A stretch of DNA of 64,000 nucleotides from Clostridium aceticum (lineage in GTDB: Bacteria > Bacillota > Clostridia > Peptostreptococcales > Natronincolaceae), in NCBI RefSeq assembly GCF_001042715.1, contig NZ_CP009687.1:3711418-3775417 (forward strand), written 5' to 3'. A model generated the notes under the pieces. That model worked only from the letters and a program-made list of their open reading frames with translations. It had not been told where the DNA came from and ran no database searches. Of this stretch, positions 29,887 through 38,649 are shown piece after piece; position 1 is the first letter of the stretch; every line of letters begins with the position of its first letter. A program made the translations under genes and the position numbers.

Positions 29887-32040
29887 CTATATGGACTTGT
29901 TTTTCAATAGTCTCATTCCGTTTAGTATAACAATGATAGAGGCTCCTGTATCAGCAAAAACTGCCATCCATAGATTAGCTCTTCCCATAAAGGTTAAGAT
30001 TAAAAAAAGCGCTTTCACTACAATAGAAAAAATAATATTTTGCGTAATAATTTTTAAGGTTTTACGGCTTAGCATGACTACATAAGCCAGCTTATTGAGG
30101 TCATCCCCCATTAAAGCGATATCTGCGGTTTCTAGTGCAGCATCTGTTCCTGCCGCCCCCATAGCAATTCCTACCGAAGCTGTTGCTAAGGCTGGAGTAT
30201 CATTTATACCATCTCCTACCATAGCTACTTTATCATACTTCTGAATCAGCTCTTTTACCGCCTCTAACTTATTCTCAGGTAATAGTTCACTTTTAAATTC
30301 TTGTATCCCTATGGCTTCTGCTACCGTTTTTGCAGTAGTATGATGATCTCCTGTAAGCATAATAGTACTTTCAATTCCTGCTTCTTTTAAGCCTTCAATA
30401 GCGGTCTTACTCATGTCTCGAATTTCGTCTGCTACGGTAATGATACAAATAATATCTGTATCATCCCCCAACAATACGACAGTTTTACCTTCTTTTTGGT
30501 AGTCTTCTATCTTCCCTTGAGCTGCCTCTAAACTTATTTTGTTTTCTTGGAATAAACGAGGGTTTCCTAAATAATAGTTTTTACCTTGAACCCTTCCCTT
30601 AACCCCTTGACCTATTATAGCTTGGAAATCTTCCAAAGAGACATCCGGTACAATCCCTTTGTATCTGGCCTTTTTCACAATCGCTCTACCTATAGGATGT
30701 TCTGAGGCTTTTTCTAAGGTAGCAGCAATTCTTAAAGGTACTTCCCCTTCTTTTTCCCTTAGGATTTCTACGTCTATTACAGAAGGCCTTCCAAGGGTTA
30801 ATGTACCTGTTTTATCAAAAGCTATAGCCTTAATTCTTCCCGCCTCTTCTAAATGGATGCCTCCCTTGATAAGAATCCCTTGTTTTGAAGCATTACCAAT
30901 AGCCGATACAATAGAAACTGGTGTGGAAATAACAAGAGCACAGGGACAAGAAATTACTAATAAAATCAATGCCTTCTTAATCCATGGAGCAAAATCTCCT
31001 CCCCCTATTAGTGGAGGGATAAAAGCAATGGCAACAGCTAAAAGCACTACAATAGGTGTATAGTACTTGGCAAATTTATCAACAAATTGTTGAGAAGGTG
31101 CCTTTTCCGCTTGAGCTTCCTCTACCATATTCATGATTTTAGACAGCGTAGTATCCTCCACTAGTTTTGTCACTTTAATTTCCAGTAACCCTTGTTGATT
31201 GATGGTTCCAGCAAAAACTTCACTTCCCATCATTTTTTCTACAGGAATGGATTCCCCTGTAATAGGTGCTTGATTCACGAAGGAATACCCCTGGTTTACA
31301 GTACCATCAATTGGTATTCTTTCACCTGGCTTTATAATAACAATATCCCCTATAGATAGTTCTTCTACAGGCACAGTAACTTCTCCACTTGAGGTCTTTA
31401 ATAATGCTTCATTTGGTGCTAACTCCATCAGCTGCGAGATGGCCCTTCTAGTCTTATCCATAGTGTACACCTGTAGGGTATTTCCTATAGAAAATAGAAA
31501 CACCACTGCAGCACCTTCACTCCATTCCCCTAGAAAAGCTGCTCCAATAGCTGCCACTAACATAAGAAAATTCATATCTAGGCTCAAGGATTTTACTGCA
31601 TAAAGTCCACTTTTAGCAATGTGATATCCTCCTGTAACCATAGCTAAAGCAAAAAAGGGAATAGAGGCATCCTTATTGCCAACTGCAAGGGACAGGATTA
31701 AGCCTACTAAAGTAAAAATTCCTGAAATAAAGGTTAATAATGTCCTTTTGTTCTGATACCATAAGGTTTCTTGACCTTTTTTTGTATTTTGTCTTCTACC
31801 TTCCAACAGTGTCCCTTCATGCCCTGTTTCTTTGATGGCTTGTAGTATCTCATTCTGCTGTTCTTGATGCTTTACATACAATTTCGAAGTAGAAAAATTC
31901 AAAATAGCTTCTTGAACCCCTTCTATTTGTAAAACTCTTTTTTCAACCTTACCAGCGCAACTGGGGCAGTCTAGACCCTTTACCATAAAGGTGTCCCGTT
32001 TTACTGACAACGCCATTTTTACTGCCTGTAAATTTTCCAT
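29887..32040 (-). CDS. cadA: heavy-metal-exporting P1B-type ATPase (Cd/Zn/Pb)
   Basis: The 717-residue protein has an N-terminal HMA domain (GLDCPSCAGKVEKRV, about residues 18-80), then eight predicted membrane segments. The CPC metal-transport motif is in ISCPCALVIS, the phosphorylation site is DKTGTLTLG, the nucleotide-binding HP is in SEHPIGRA, and the hinge is MVGDGINDTPALA. CPC with this arrangement fits the Zn/Cd/Pb subgroup. It lies 43 bp downstream of an ArsR-type regulator gene behind one operator-promoter, the classical cadCA layout. Ribosome site AAGGGGGACAAG. Confidence 0.93.
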   Translation of the reverse strand: MENLQAVKMALSVKRDTFMVKGLDCPSCAGKVEKRVLQIEGVQEAILNFSTSKLYVKHQEQQNEILQAIKETGHEGTLLEGRRQNTKKGQETLWYQNKRTLLTFISGIFTLVGLILSLAVGNKDASIPFFALAMVTGGYHIAKSGLYAVKSLSLDMNFLMLVAAIGAAFLGEWSEGAAVVFLFSIGNTLQVYTMDKTRRAISQLMELAPNEALLKTSSGEVTVPVEELSIGDIVIIKPGERIPIDGTVNQGYSFVNQAPITGESIPVEKMMGSEVFAGTINQQGLLEIKVTKLVEDTTLSKIMNMVEEAQAEKAPSQQFVDKFAKYYTPIVVLLAVAIAFIPPLIGGGDFAPWIKKALILLVISCPCALVISTPVSIVSAIGNASKQGILIKGGIHLEEAGRIKAIAFDKTGTLTLGRPSVIDVEILREKEGEVPLRIAATLEKASEHPIGRAIVKKARYKGIVPDVSLEDFQAIIGQGVKGRVQGKNYYLGNPRLFQENKISLEAAQGKIEDYQKEGKTVVLLGDDTDIICIITVADEIRDMSKTAIEGLKEAGIESTIMLTGDHHTTAKTVAEAIGIQEFKSELLPENKLEAVKELIQKYDKVAMVGDGINDTPALATASVGIAMGAAGTDAALETADIALMGDDLNKLAYVVMLSRKTLKIITQNIIFSIVVKALFLILTFMGRANLWMAVFADTGASIIVILNGMRLLKNKSI

Positions 32041-32083
32041 TATCTTGTCCCCCTTAAATTAAGCAAACTACTTTATTCTGTAC

Positions 32084-32443
32084 TTAGCTGTGTTGTATGT
32101 GATGCAAACCTTCATTGAAAATCTTTTTAATATGTGCATCGTCTAAGGAATAATAGATCACTTTTCCCTCCCGTCTAAATTTTACTAATCTCCTGCTCTT
32201 TAATAGTCTTAATTGATGAGATATAGCGGATTGGTTCATATCTAATACTGCTGCAATATCACATACACACATTTCCTTTTGAAATAAAGCAGAAAGAATT
32301 TTTATTCTAGTAACATCTCCAAACACTTTGAAAAATTCTGCCATATCATTTAACACAGTATCTTCCAACATTTTTTCTTTTACTTGCTTTACATCCTCTT
32401 CATGAATACATTGAACTTCACAGATTTCGATATCTTTTTTCAT
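32084..32443 (-). CDS. cadC: ArsR/SmtB-family metal-sensing repressor (CadC-like)
   Basis: This 119-residue winged-helix protein has a cysteine-containing N-terminus (CEVQC), the alpha-3 metal motif MCVCDI, recognition helix SAISHQLRLLKSR, and a C-terminal DAHIKKIF...HHIQH resembling the alpha-5 zinc site of SmtB/CzrA. Both sensor site types thus seem present, as in CadC. It should dissociate from DNA on binding Cd, Pb or Zn and so induce cadA. An inverted repeat 17 bp upstream of the start is the expected operator. Confidence 0.92.
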   Translation of the reverse strand: MKKDIEICEVQCIHEEDVKQVKEKMLEDTVLNDMAEFFKVFGDVTRIKILSALFQKEMCVCDIAAVLDMNQSAISHQLRLLKSRRLVKFRREGKVIYYSLDDAHIKKIFNEGLHHIQHS

Positions 32444-32459
32444 TTCACTCCCCCTATTA

Positions 32460-32481
32460 CATATGAATATGTGTTCATATG
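32460..32481 (-). promoter_or_regulatory. CadC operator
   Basis: The perfect inverted repeat CATATGAA-N6-TTCATATG matches the ArsR/SmtB-type operator (ATATGAAC-like half-sites) and lies just downstream of the predicted -10 element. Confidence 0.85.
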
Positions 32482-32494
32482 TTCCTTTGTTATT

Positions 32495-32523
32495 ACTTTA
32501 TCAATATTTTTATATCAAGTCAA
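32495..32523 (-). promoter_or_regulatory. cadCA promoter
   Basis: On the minus strand TTGACT, a 17-bp spacer and TAAAGT, with the start expected near 32488, so the operator covers the initially transcribed region. Confidence 0.75.
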
Positions 32524-32550
32524 TAGCTATTTAAAATAAATCTTTAAAAA

Positions 32551-32574
32551 TAGAACACTTTTTAAAGTGTTCTA
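32551..32574 (+). terminator. perfect palindromic hairpin between cadC and sspH
   Basis: TAGAACACTTT-TT-AAAGTGTTCTA is followed on the plus strand by CATTTTTT. No plus-strand gene precedes it, so it may insulate the two operons or be used in the minus direction. Confidence 0.5.
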
Positions 32575-32598
32575 CATTTTTTAGATTCCATGCACAAG

Positions 32599-32649
32599 AA
32601 AACCCAGCAAACACAACGCATATAGAAATACGTAAGAATACTGGGTTTT
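32599..32649 (-). terminator. terminator of sspH
   Basis: AAAACCCAG pairs with CTGGGTTTT around a long loop that itself can fold. It begins 11 bp after the sspH stop codon. Confidence 0.65.
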
Positions 32650-32659
32650 TAAAATCCAC

Positions 32660-32854
32660 CTACTTCATTGTGCCATTTTCTATTAATTCATCTACAGGTA
32701 CTTCCATTTTATCTGCAGCAATGTCAATGCCTTCTTGAATTTCTGCAGTTTGGTTTTGTGCATCTAGCCCTGTAATCCATACAGATCTGCCTTGATGCAG
32801 TACCTCAATATGGCTAGGAGATTTTACGATCTCCTGTGCTCTTTTAAAATTCAA
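32660..32854 (-). CDS. sspH: H-type small acid-soluble spore protein
   Basis: This 64-residue acidic protein resembles the SspH family: MNFKRAQEIVKS at the start, VWITGLDAQNQTAEI in the middle and MEVPVDELIE near the end, matching the family layout. SASP-H is made in the forespore and packed into the spore core. It starts with TTG behind AAGGAGTGAT. Monocistronic; a sigma-G promoter is expected upstream but I could not place one with confidence. Confidence 0.85.
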   Translation of the reverse strand: MNFKRAQEIVKSPSHIEVLHQGRSVWITGLDAQNQTAEIQEGIDIAADKMEVPVDELIENGTMK

Positions 32855-33070
32855 AGCTTATCACTCCTTTTTTTTATTCATTGCTACTATTGTGCCTCAT
32901 TGTTCTTTTCTTTATGACATCTATTTTTTCATAGAGTTCTTAAAAATTTCAAAAGTTTTTAAATATCCTAATAAGTTTTAAGGCAAACTAATAGCATGAC
33001 GCATATAGGAATTATCATGAGTATTTTTTAAAGATCATACTTTAAGTGAATATTTTAGGAGGTACATAGA

Positions 33071-34252
33071 ATGGATGTTTTTGAAATTAAAAATAAAGTT
33101 TACTGGTCAGGCGTACTTGATCCAGATTTAGAAACCTTCGACATTATCATGAAAACCCCTTACGGTTCCACATATAACGCTTACTTTATTGATGATGAAA
33201 AAAAGGTTTTAATCGATACTGTAAAGGCCAATTTTAAAAAGGAGTATTTAGAAAAACTCAAAACCTTAACAAATATTGAAGAAATCGATTATGTTGTTAT
33301 TCAACATACAGAACCTGATCATGCCGGCAGTTTAAAATATATTTTAGAAATAAACCCCCATGTAGAAGTTTTTTGTACAAAAGCAGCCAGTATCTTTCTT
33401 CAAGAACAAATTAACAAAGAGTTTAAATGTCATGTGATAAAAGATGGGGAGGTATTAGACATCGGTAGCAGAAAATTAACCTTTATTACTGCTCCCTTCT
33501 TGCATTGGTCTGATACAATGTTTACCTATAGTGCCTCTGATAACATTTTATTTTCCTGTGATTGTTTTGGTTCACATTATGCCGCCATCGACCCTAATAC
33601 TATTCACAAAGCAGAATATAATGATGCTCTACAACATTATTATAAGTGTATTATGGAACCTTTTGCCCAGCACGTTTTAAATGCTTATGGGAAAATAAGA
33701 GATTTATCTATTGATACGATCCTTACCTCTCATGGTCCTATTTTAAGTGAAAATCCACAGGTAGTGATAAAAAAATATGTAGACTGGTCTACCGAGGATA
33801 TGAAAACAAGAAATCAAAAACAAGTTGCTGTTTTTTATCTTTCAGCCTACAGAAACACCGAAATTATGGCCGAAAAAATCAAAGAGGGCTTAGAAGCAGC
33901 AGGAGTCAACGTAGCCTTCATTGATGCTGAAAAAGAAAGTATCGAGAAAATTCATTATTTTGTCAATACATCAAAAGGTATTCTTTTAGGTTCTCCTACG
34001 ATTAATAAGACCATGGTAAAACCTATGTGGGATCTTTTATCTCTTATTGATCCTATGGCCAATATGGGTAAAGTAGCAGGGGTTTTCGGCTCCTATGGAT
34101 GGAGTGGCGAAGGCTTAAACATGGCCCATGCACTATTAAAACAAATGGCCTTTAAACTGCCTTTTGAACCCCTAAGTAAGAAATTCACGCCCTCTGAAGA
34201 AACCCTACAACAATGCTTTGAGTTGGGTAAGAACTTTGCTGAAAAGATTTAA
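33071..34252 (+). CDS. fprA: A-type flavoprotein / flavodiiron protein
   Basis: The 393-residue protein has an N-terminal metallo-beta-lactamase-like diiron domain (about 1-250) with the ligand motif HTEPDHAGSL and later H-W-S-D and CDCFGSH segments. A C-terminal flavodoxin domain (about 255-393) has AYRNTEIMAEKI and GSPTINKTM. It reduces oxygen to water or NO to N2O, protecting anaerobes. Ribosome site AGGAGGTACATAG. Monocistronic with its own terminator. Confidence 0.93.
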   Translation: MDVFEIKNKVYWSGVLDPDLETFDIIMKTPYGSTYNAYFIDDEKKVLIDTVKANFKKEYLEKLKTLTNIEEIDYVVIQHTEPDHAGSLKYILEINPHVEVFCTKAASIFLQEQINKEFKCHVIKDGEVLDIGSRKLTFITAPFLHWSDTMFTYSASDNILFSCDCFGSHYAAIDPNTIHKAEYNDALQHYYKCIMEPFAQHVLNAYGKIRDLSIDTILTSHGPILSENPQVVIKKYVDWSTEDMKTRNQKQVAVFYLSAYRNTEIMAEKIKEGLEAAGVNVAFIDAEKESIEKIHYFVNTSKGILLGSPTINKTMVKPMWDLLSLIDPMANMGKVAGVFGSYGWSGEGLNMAHALLKQMAFKLPFEPLSKKFTPSEETLQQCFELGKNFAEKI

Positions 34253-34256
34253 AAAA

Positions 34257-34287
34257 AGAAAGCCCTATCAAAGGATAGCGGCTTTCT
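34257..34287. terminator. bidirectional terminator between fprA and the deacetylase gene
   Basis: AGAAAGCC-CTATC pairs with GATAGCGGCTTTCT with one bulge; A-runs and T-runs flank it. It lies between convergent stops. Confidence 0.8.
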
Positions 34288-34294
34288 TAAAGCA

Positions 34295-35527
34295 TTATTT
34301 ATATGCAGGGAGATTCAGCAGTTTATCTACCGTTACAAATTCATAACCTTGAGCTCTTAGTGTGTGAATCAATTCAGGTAGTACTGCCACTGTTGCAGCA
34401 CGGCTTTCTCCATCCCCTCCAGCATCATGAAAAAGTAAAATGCCACCTTGCCTTACATCTGGAAGGGTATTGATCAATATTTTATCTATGTTTTGATCTC
34501 TCCAGTCTACTGAATCAACAGACCAGTTAATTACTTTATAATCTAAATCCCTTAATCCTTCTATGACCTGAGGAGCAACTGCTCCATAGGGTGGACGCAT
34601 TAAGGCTGTTCTCAAACCGATGGTCTGATAAATGATATCCTCTGTTGTCTGCATCTCAGTTGCTAAACGGTTTTCGGTTACTCTTCGAAGGTCTGGATGA
34701 ATCCATGTATGATTGCCAACTACGTGACCCTCTGAAACCATACGTCTTAATATTTCTGGGTGTTTTTCAACTTTGCTTCCCAATACAAAAAAAGTAGCTG
34801 GAACATTATGCTGCTTTAGCACCTGTAGTACTTGATTCGTATACTTTTCATTTGGGCCATCATCAAAAGTTAAAGCTATTTTATTGGTACTGGCAGACCC
34901 TCTCAAGTAAAAGGTCTCTGGATAAGTTCTAGCTAGTTGAGCTGTGGAATGTTGAAAATCTGGCTCTGGCTGCGGAGTTGTTTTAGGCACCTTTAAGCTT
35001 TGTCCCACGTACAACATATTCCAATTTTCCAAACCGTTGGCTTCAGCTAGTTCAGCCATAGATACACCTAGTGTTTGAGCTATTCTATATAGGGTATCTC
35101 CTCTTTGCACAACATAAACCTCTTCTGATAAATTAGTCATTACATTGCTGCCTTGTGACGGAATCTGTAGTTTTTCTCCTGGAAAAATTCTATTCCAATC
35201 CCCTAGACCATTTTCCTGTGCAATCGCCTCCATAGACACACCTAGTTTCTGTGATATCCTATATAAGGTATCTCCTTGTTGCACAATGTATGCATTTTGC
35301 ATCTCTTTTTTGGGCACAATCAACACTTGTCCTACAGAAATCTGATTAGGATTTCTTAGATAGCCATTTTTCTGTATTAATTCTTCCACAGTAATTCCAT
35401 GTTTTTCAGCAATAAGAAATAACGTTTCTCCGCTAGATACTCTGTGTACCTGAGCCGCTTCAGCAAAAGAGGGTATCCATACCAACACCGCCATCATCAC
35501 GATTGCGAAGCGCAATATTTTTTTCAT
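34295..35527 (-). CDS. LysM-repeat polysaccharide (peptidoglycan/chitooligosaccharide) deacetylase
   Basis: This 410-residue secreted enzyme has a signal peptide of about 24 residues (cleavage after AEA). Three LysM domains lie at about 27-72, 79-124 and 138-183, each with GDTLYRIA-like and GQ-x-L-x-(I/V)-P motifs. A NodB domain (about 205-400) has TFDDGPNEKY, HTWIHPDL, RPPYGA and LLFHDA. It should bind peptidoglycan through LysM and remove N-acetyl groups, possibly during spore cortex or wall remodelling. It is preceded by AAGGAGTTTACTG and not obviously co-transcribed with neighbours. Confidence 0.93.
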   Translation of the reverse strand: MKKILRFAIVMMAVLVWIPSFAEAAQVHRVSSGETLFLIAEKHGITVEELIQKNGYLRNPNQISVGQVLIVPKKEMQNAYIVQQGDTLYRISQKLGVSMEAIAQENGLGDWNRIFPGEKLQIPSQGSNVMTNLSEEVYVVQRGDTLYRIAQTLGVSMAELAEANGLENWNMLYVGQSLKVPKTTPQPEPDFQHSTAQLARTYPETFYLRGSASTNKIALTFDDGPNEKYTNQVLQVLKQHNVPATFFVLGSKVEKHPEILRRMVSEGHVVGNHTWIHPDLRRVTENRLATEMQTTEDIIYQTIGLRTALMRPPYGAVAPQVIEGLRDLDYKVINWSVDSVDWRDQNIDKILINTLPDVRQGGILLFHDAGGDGESRAATVAVLPELIHTLRAQGYEFVTVDKLLNLPAYK

Positions 35528-35646
35528 AGACAGTAAACTCCTTCCTAAATTGTAGTATATCTAAGTTTACATAATCTATGATACGATAATCCCTATCACT
35601 TATCCACAAGTAAATACTGGTATTCCTATCCATAAAAAAATATGCC

Positions 35647-35666
35647 CTACTTTCATATGAATGTAG
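35647..35666 (-). terminator. terminator of the DUF421-DUF4363 operon
   Basis: The near-palindrome CTACATTCATATGAAAGTAG on the minus strand is followed by GGCATATTTTTTTA, directly after the stop at 35669. Confidence 0.65.
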
Positions 35667-35668
35667 TT

Positions 35669-36049
35669 TTATAAAATATTGGTTAATTTAAATTCTCCCT
35701 TACCTATCACATGTTCTATCAAAAGTTCAAGTTCCGCAATCCCACCTAAGGCTAATGCTCGCTCTTCAATTGTTACATACTTCTCCACTTTTGCTAATAC
35801 AATATCTATAACATCAATTTCATAGTGCTCTAAAAATGTTTGCCACATGCTTCTTGTCTCATGCCACTGCTCTACAACCTTTTCCATGTGCATTTGACCT
35901 TCTTCCCAGCTTTCTTCCTGAACAGCTGCCTCCAATTTTTGTATCATATCCGTTAGTTCTTTTGCACTTCTTTCTATATACTGATTCAAAACTAAAGAAG
36001 AAGTGAAGAATACAACTAATATCAATACTGTTGCAACTACCACCTTCAT
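35669..36049 (-). CDS. DUF4363 family protein
   Basis: This 126-residue protein has an N-terminal membrane anchor (about residues 3-22) and then a helical, charged domain rich in Glu and Trp (EESWEEGQMHMEKVVEQW), matching DUF4363. It lies 15 bp after a DUF421 gene, a common pairing in spore-formers. The helical part should face outward. Function unknown. Confidence 0.8.
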   Translation of the reverse strand: MKVVVATVLILVVFFTSSLVLNQYIERSAKELTDMIQKLEAAVQEESWEEGQMHMEKVVEQWHETRSMWQTFLEHYEIDVIDIVLAKVEKYVTIEERALALGGIAELELLIEHVIGKGEFKLTNIL

Positions 36050-36064
36050 GAATTGACCTCCCCA

Positions 36065-36745
36065 CTAGGATGATTTTTCTTTTTCCTGAGCATAAAACAG
36101 CTTCTCCGAAGATAAAAATCCAAAGAAAACATTCTCTATATTATCGATATTATTATTTTTTAATTGATTCATAAGCCATGATCTATCAAATCCTGTTTTT
36201 TGAAGGTTCTTTTCAATAATTTTACCATCTATAATCAAAGTAATGGGCAGCTCCTCCGGCTGTACTGGTATACCCATATCGCTGGTAATTACATTTCTTT
36301 TTTCTGCCTTAGGTATAATAGTGATTTGACCATTGGTTTCCAGTATTGCAAATTCTACATCACTTAAATTTGGATAATTTTTAGATCGCAACTGCTCTAA
36401 AAGATCATTTATATTAATTCTTAACCTTCTTACTTCTGATTGGACAATGTTTCCTTTATCTATAAGAAGGCTTGGCTTCCCGCATACGATTTCTCGAAAA
36501 GTTTCGCTCTTTAAAGATAAGTAAGATACAAGTACCTGTGCCGATAGTAGTGTCATTATAGGAATTACTCCATTAAGTAAAGGGACCCCCGCATTTTCCA
36601 TAGGCGTTGCAGCTAAATCTGCAATCATTATAGTGATCACCAATTCAAAAGGTTGCATCTCTGCAATTTGCCTTTTTCCCATCATCCTCATAACAACAAC
36701 CACTAAAGCATATAATATCAATGCCCTAGTAAATACAATAAGCAT
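36065..36745 (-). CDS. DUF421 (YetF/YcaP-type) membrane protein
   Basis: About 226 residues if started at ATG 36745 (AGGGGTGG upstream); the frame is open for 26 more codons. Three N-terminal hydrophobic segments are followed by the conserved MGKRQIAEMQPFELVITIMI block and a C-terminal cytoplasmic DUF421 domain (KPSLLIDKGNI, RINININDLLEQLR-like). Members influence spore or envelope properties in Bacillus, but the mechanism is unknown. It is paired with a DUF4363 gene. Confidence 0.88.
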   Translation of the reverse strand: MLIVFTRALILYALVVVVMRMMGKRQIAEMQPFELVITIMIADLAATPMENAGVPLLNGVIPIMTLLSAQVLVSYLSLKSETFREIVCGKPSLLIDKGNIVQSEVRRLRININDLLEQLRSKNYPNLSDVEFAILETNGQITIIPKAEKRNVITSDMGIPVQPEELPITLIIDGKIIEKNLQKTGFDRSWLMNQLKNNNIDNIENVFFGFLSSEKLFYAQEKEKSS

Positions 36746-36983
36746 TCCATTCCACCCCTGTCTAAATTTTGTCTTATGTAGTGAAATAAAAACCACCTTA
36801 TATATTATTGCCATCTCTTCCATGTTATATAAATTAACTTCTATGCTGAAATTGTAGTTAAAGTAGTTTTGAGTATTTTATATGAATAACGTCTATACTA
36901 TACATTAAAAAATATGTGCTCTAAACAATATGAAAAAACTATGCTATAATATATTTAATATTGTTATTTTACGGAGGATCAGT

Positions 36984-37352
36984 ATGGACTTTGAATTAAT
37001 TTTTAAAGCTTTAGGTGAAGGGACTAGAATTAAAATTATTAAAATATTATCTTTGAAACCTATGTACGTATGTGAGCTGGAAGGCATCTTAGGTATTAGT
37101 CAACCACGTATATCTCAACACTTAAAAATATTAAAACATGCCTCTTTGGTTGAGGTTGAAAAAGAAGGGCAACGAGCTATTTACTCTCTTAATAAAAAAC
37201 TCATCGAAACAGTTTCCAATGAATTTATAAAGTTTTTAGACAAACCACTTGAAGAGTTAGAAGAGTTCGATAAGGAGTATCAAAAAATGCAAGTAGTAAG
37301 CGAGGATCTTAATATAGCTATTTGTAAAAGCTGTAGTCATAAAAACAAGTAA
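36984..37352 (+). CDS. ArsR-family winged-helix regulator
   Basis: About 122 residues from ATG 36984, which has ACGGAGGATC upstream. The helix-turn-helix is YVCELEGILGISQPRISQHLKIL (in pieces, residues 28-50), followed by the wing VEKEGQRAIYSL. The C-terminus ends with CKSCSHKNK, a possible metal or redox site. The promoter has an extended -10, TGCTATAAT, near 36948-36956. Its target is unknown: the neighbouring M20 gene is convergent, and no efflux gene is adjacent. Confidence 0.85.
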   Translation: MDFELIFKALGEGTRIKIIKILSLKPMYVCELEGILGISQPRISQHLKILKHASLVEVEKEGQRAIYSLNKKLIETVSNEFIKFLDKPLEELEEFDKEYQKMQVVSEDLNIAICKSCSHKNK

Positions 37353-37355
37353 GGT

Positions 37356-37406
37356 AATTCTAATAAACTCAGGGTGATGAAACATCACCCTGAGTTTATT
37401 AGAATT
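37356..37406 (+). terminator. 24-bp perfect hairpin after the ArsR gene
   Basis: The left arm 37356-37379 and right arm 37383-37406 are exact complements around an AAA loop, starting 4 bp after the stop codon. There is no poly-T tail of normal length. It probably terminates transcription or protects the 3' end. Confidence 0.65.
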
Positions 37407-37435
37407 TATTGAATCTGTACTAAGCATTACTTTAA

Positions 37436-37451
37436 TCTTTCACGTGAAACA
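37436..37451. promoter_or_regulatory. parS-like ParB (Spo0J) binding site
   Basis: The 16-mer TCTTTCACGTGAAACA differs at one position from the Bacillus subtilis parS consensus TGTTTCACGTGAAACA, and the central TTCACGTGAA palindrome is intact. parS sites cluster around the replication origin and load ParB and SMC. It lies between convergent genes. Confidence 0.7.
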
Positions 37452-37455
37452 TTTA

Positions 37456-38649
37456 CTACTGTTTGTTCCCTAAGATCTTTAGAACATTCTCTGTCTGTAG
37501 TGCCACACCAATGTGAAGACAATCTTCATCTATATCAAACAAATTACTATGTCCAGGATGTACAATGCCTCTCTTTGCATTTCCACAACCTAATCTATAA
37601 AAAGCTCCTGGAGCCTTTTCTAAAAAATATGCAAAGTCCTCTACTCCCAAACTAGGAGATTTTATTGCCTTTACATTTTCTGTACCTAATAACTTTCTCC
37701 CATTTTCCTCAACAATTCTAACGATATTGTCATCATTAATCAAAGCAGTATATCCTTCCTCTCTCATCAATTCACCTTTTGCCCCCATTGCTGTTGATAC
37801 TTGCTCTGTAATCTCTCTTATTTTATTAATCACTTTGTCTCTAGTCTCAGGATTTAAAGTTCTAACAGTTCCTACCATTTCCACTTTATTTGCGACGATA
37901 TTCCCCTGGGTTCCTCCTTGAATCCTTCCAATTGTGACCACAGCCGAATCTCTAGGGTCTATGTTTCTACTAATAATCGTCTGTAGCGCAACAATAACTT
38001 GTCCTGCCACTGCGATAGCATCGATTCCTTCATGTGGATAAGCTCCATGAGTACTTGCCCCGTAAATAGTAATTTTTATGCTATCAGAAGATGCATTCAT
38101 TTGACCATACCGAACTCCGATCTGACCCACTGGTATCTCAGGAGTCACATGCAACCCCAAAACAGCATCCACTTTAGGATTTTCCATCACTCCTGCTTCA
38201 ATCATTGGCTTTGCCCCACCTACGGTTTCTTCCGCCGGTTGAAAAAATAATTTTACTGTGCCTACTATTTTTTCTTCCATTTCCTTAAGAACTTTTGCTG
38301 TTCCTAGTAAAATCGCCATATGGGCGTCATGTCCACAGGCATGCATACTTCCTAATACCTTTGATTTGTAAGATGCATCCTTCTTGTCCTCTATAGGCAG
38401 AGCGTCCATATCTGCTCTTATTGCCACAGTCTTTCCCGGAATCTTCCCTCCTATTATACCCAAAACAGCAGTGTTAGCTACCCCAGTGATAGTATCAATC
38501 CCCATCTCTTTAAGGTATTTTACAATTCTTTTATGGGTTCTAAACTCTGCCGTACTCAACTCTGGATTTTTATGAAAATCTCTCCGAACTTTAACCAACC
38601 AATCTTTTAGCCCCTCTGCTTTTTCAGTTATTGAAGATTCTATCATCAT
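37456..38649 (-). CDS. M20-family amidohydrolase / N-acyl-amino-acid deacylase
   Basis: The 397-residue protein has the M20D signature GKTVAIRADMDALPI, the metal-ligand block HACGHDAHMA, QPAEETVGGAKPMI, and a dimerisation domain in the middle (about 180-300). It resembles hippurate hydrolase, IAA-amino-acid hydrolase and N-acetyldiaminopimelate deacetylase relatives, which cannot be told apart by eye. Its ATG overlaps the stop of the LD-carboxypeptidase gene (ATGA), so the two form a translationally coupled pair that may process peptidoglycan peptides or acylated dipeptides. Confidence 0.88.
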   Translation of the reverse strand: MMIESSITEKAEGLKDWLVKVRRDFHKNPELSTAEFRTHKRIVKYLKEMGIDTITGVANTAVLGIIGGKIPGKTVAIRADMDALPIEDKKDASYKSKVLGSMHACGHDAHMAILLGTAKVLKEMEEKIVGTVKLFFQPAEETVGGAKPMIEAGVMENPKVDAVLGLHVTPEIPVGQIGVRYGQMNASSDSIKITIYGASTHGAYPHEGIDAIAVAGQVIVALQTIISRNIDPRDSAVVTIGRIQGGTQGNIVANKVEMVGTVRTLNPETRDKVINKIREITEQVSTAMGAKGELMREEGYTALINDDNIVRIVEENGRKLLGTENVKAIKSPSLGVEDFAYFLEKAPGAFYRLGCGNAKRGIVHPGHSNLFDIDEDCLHIGVALQTENVLKILGNKQ

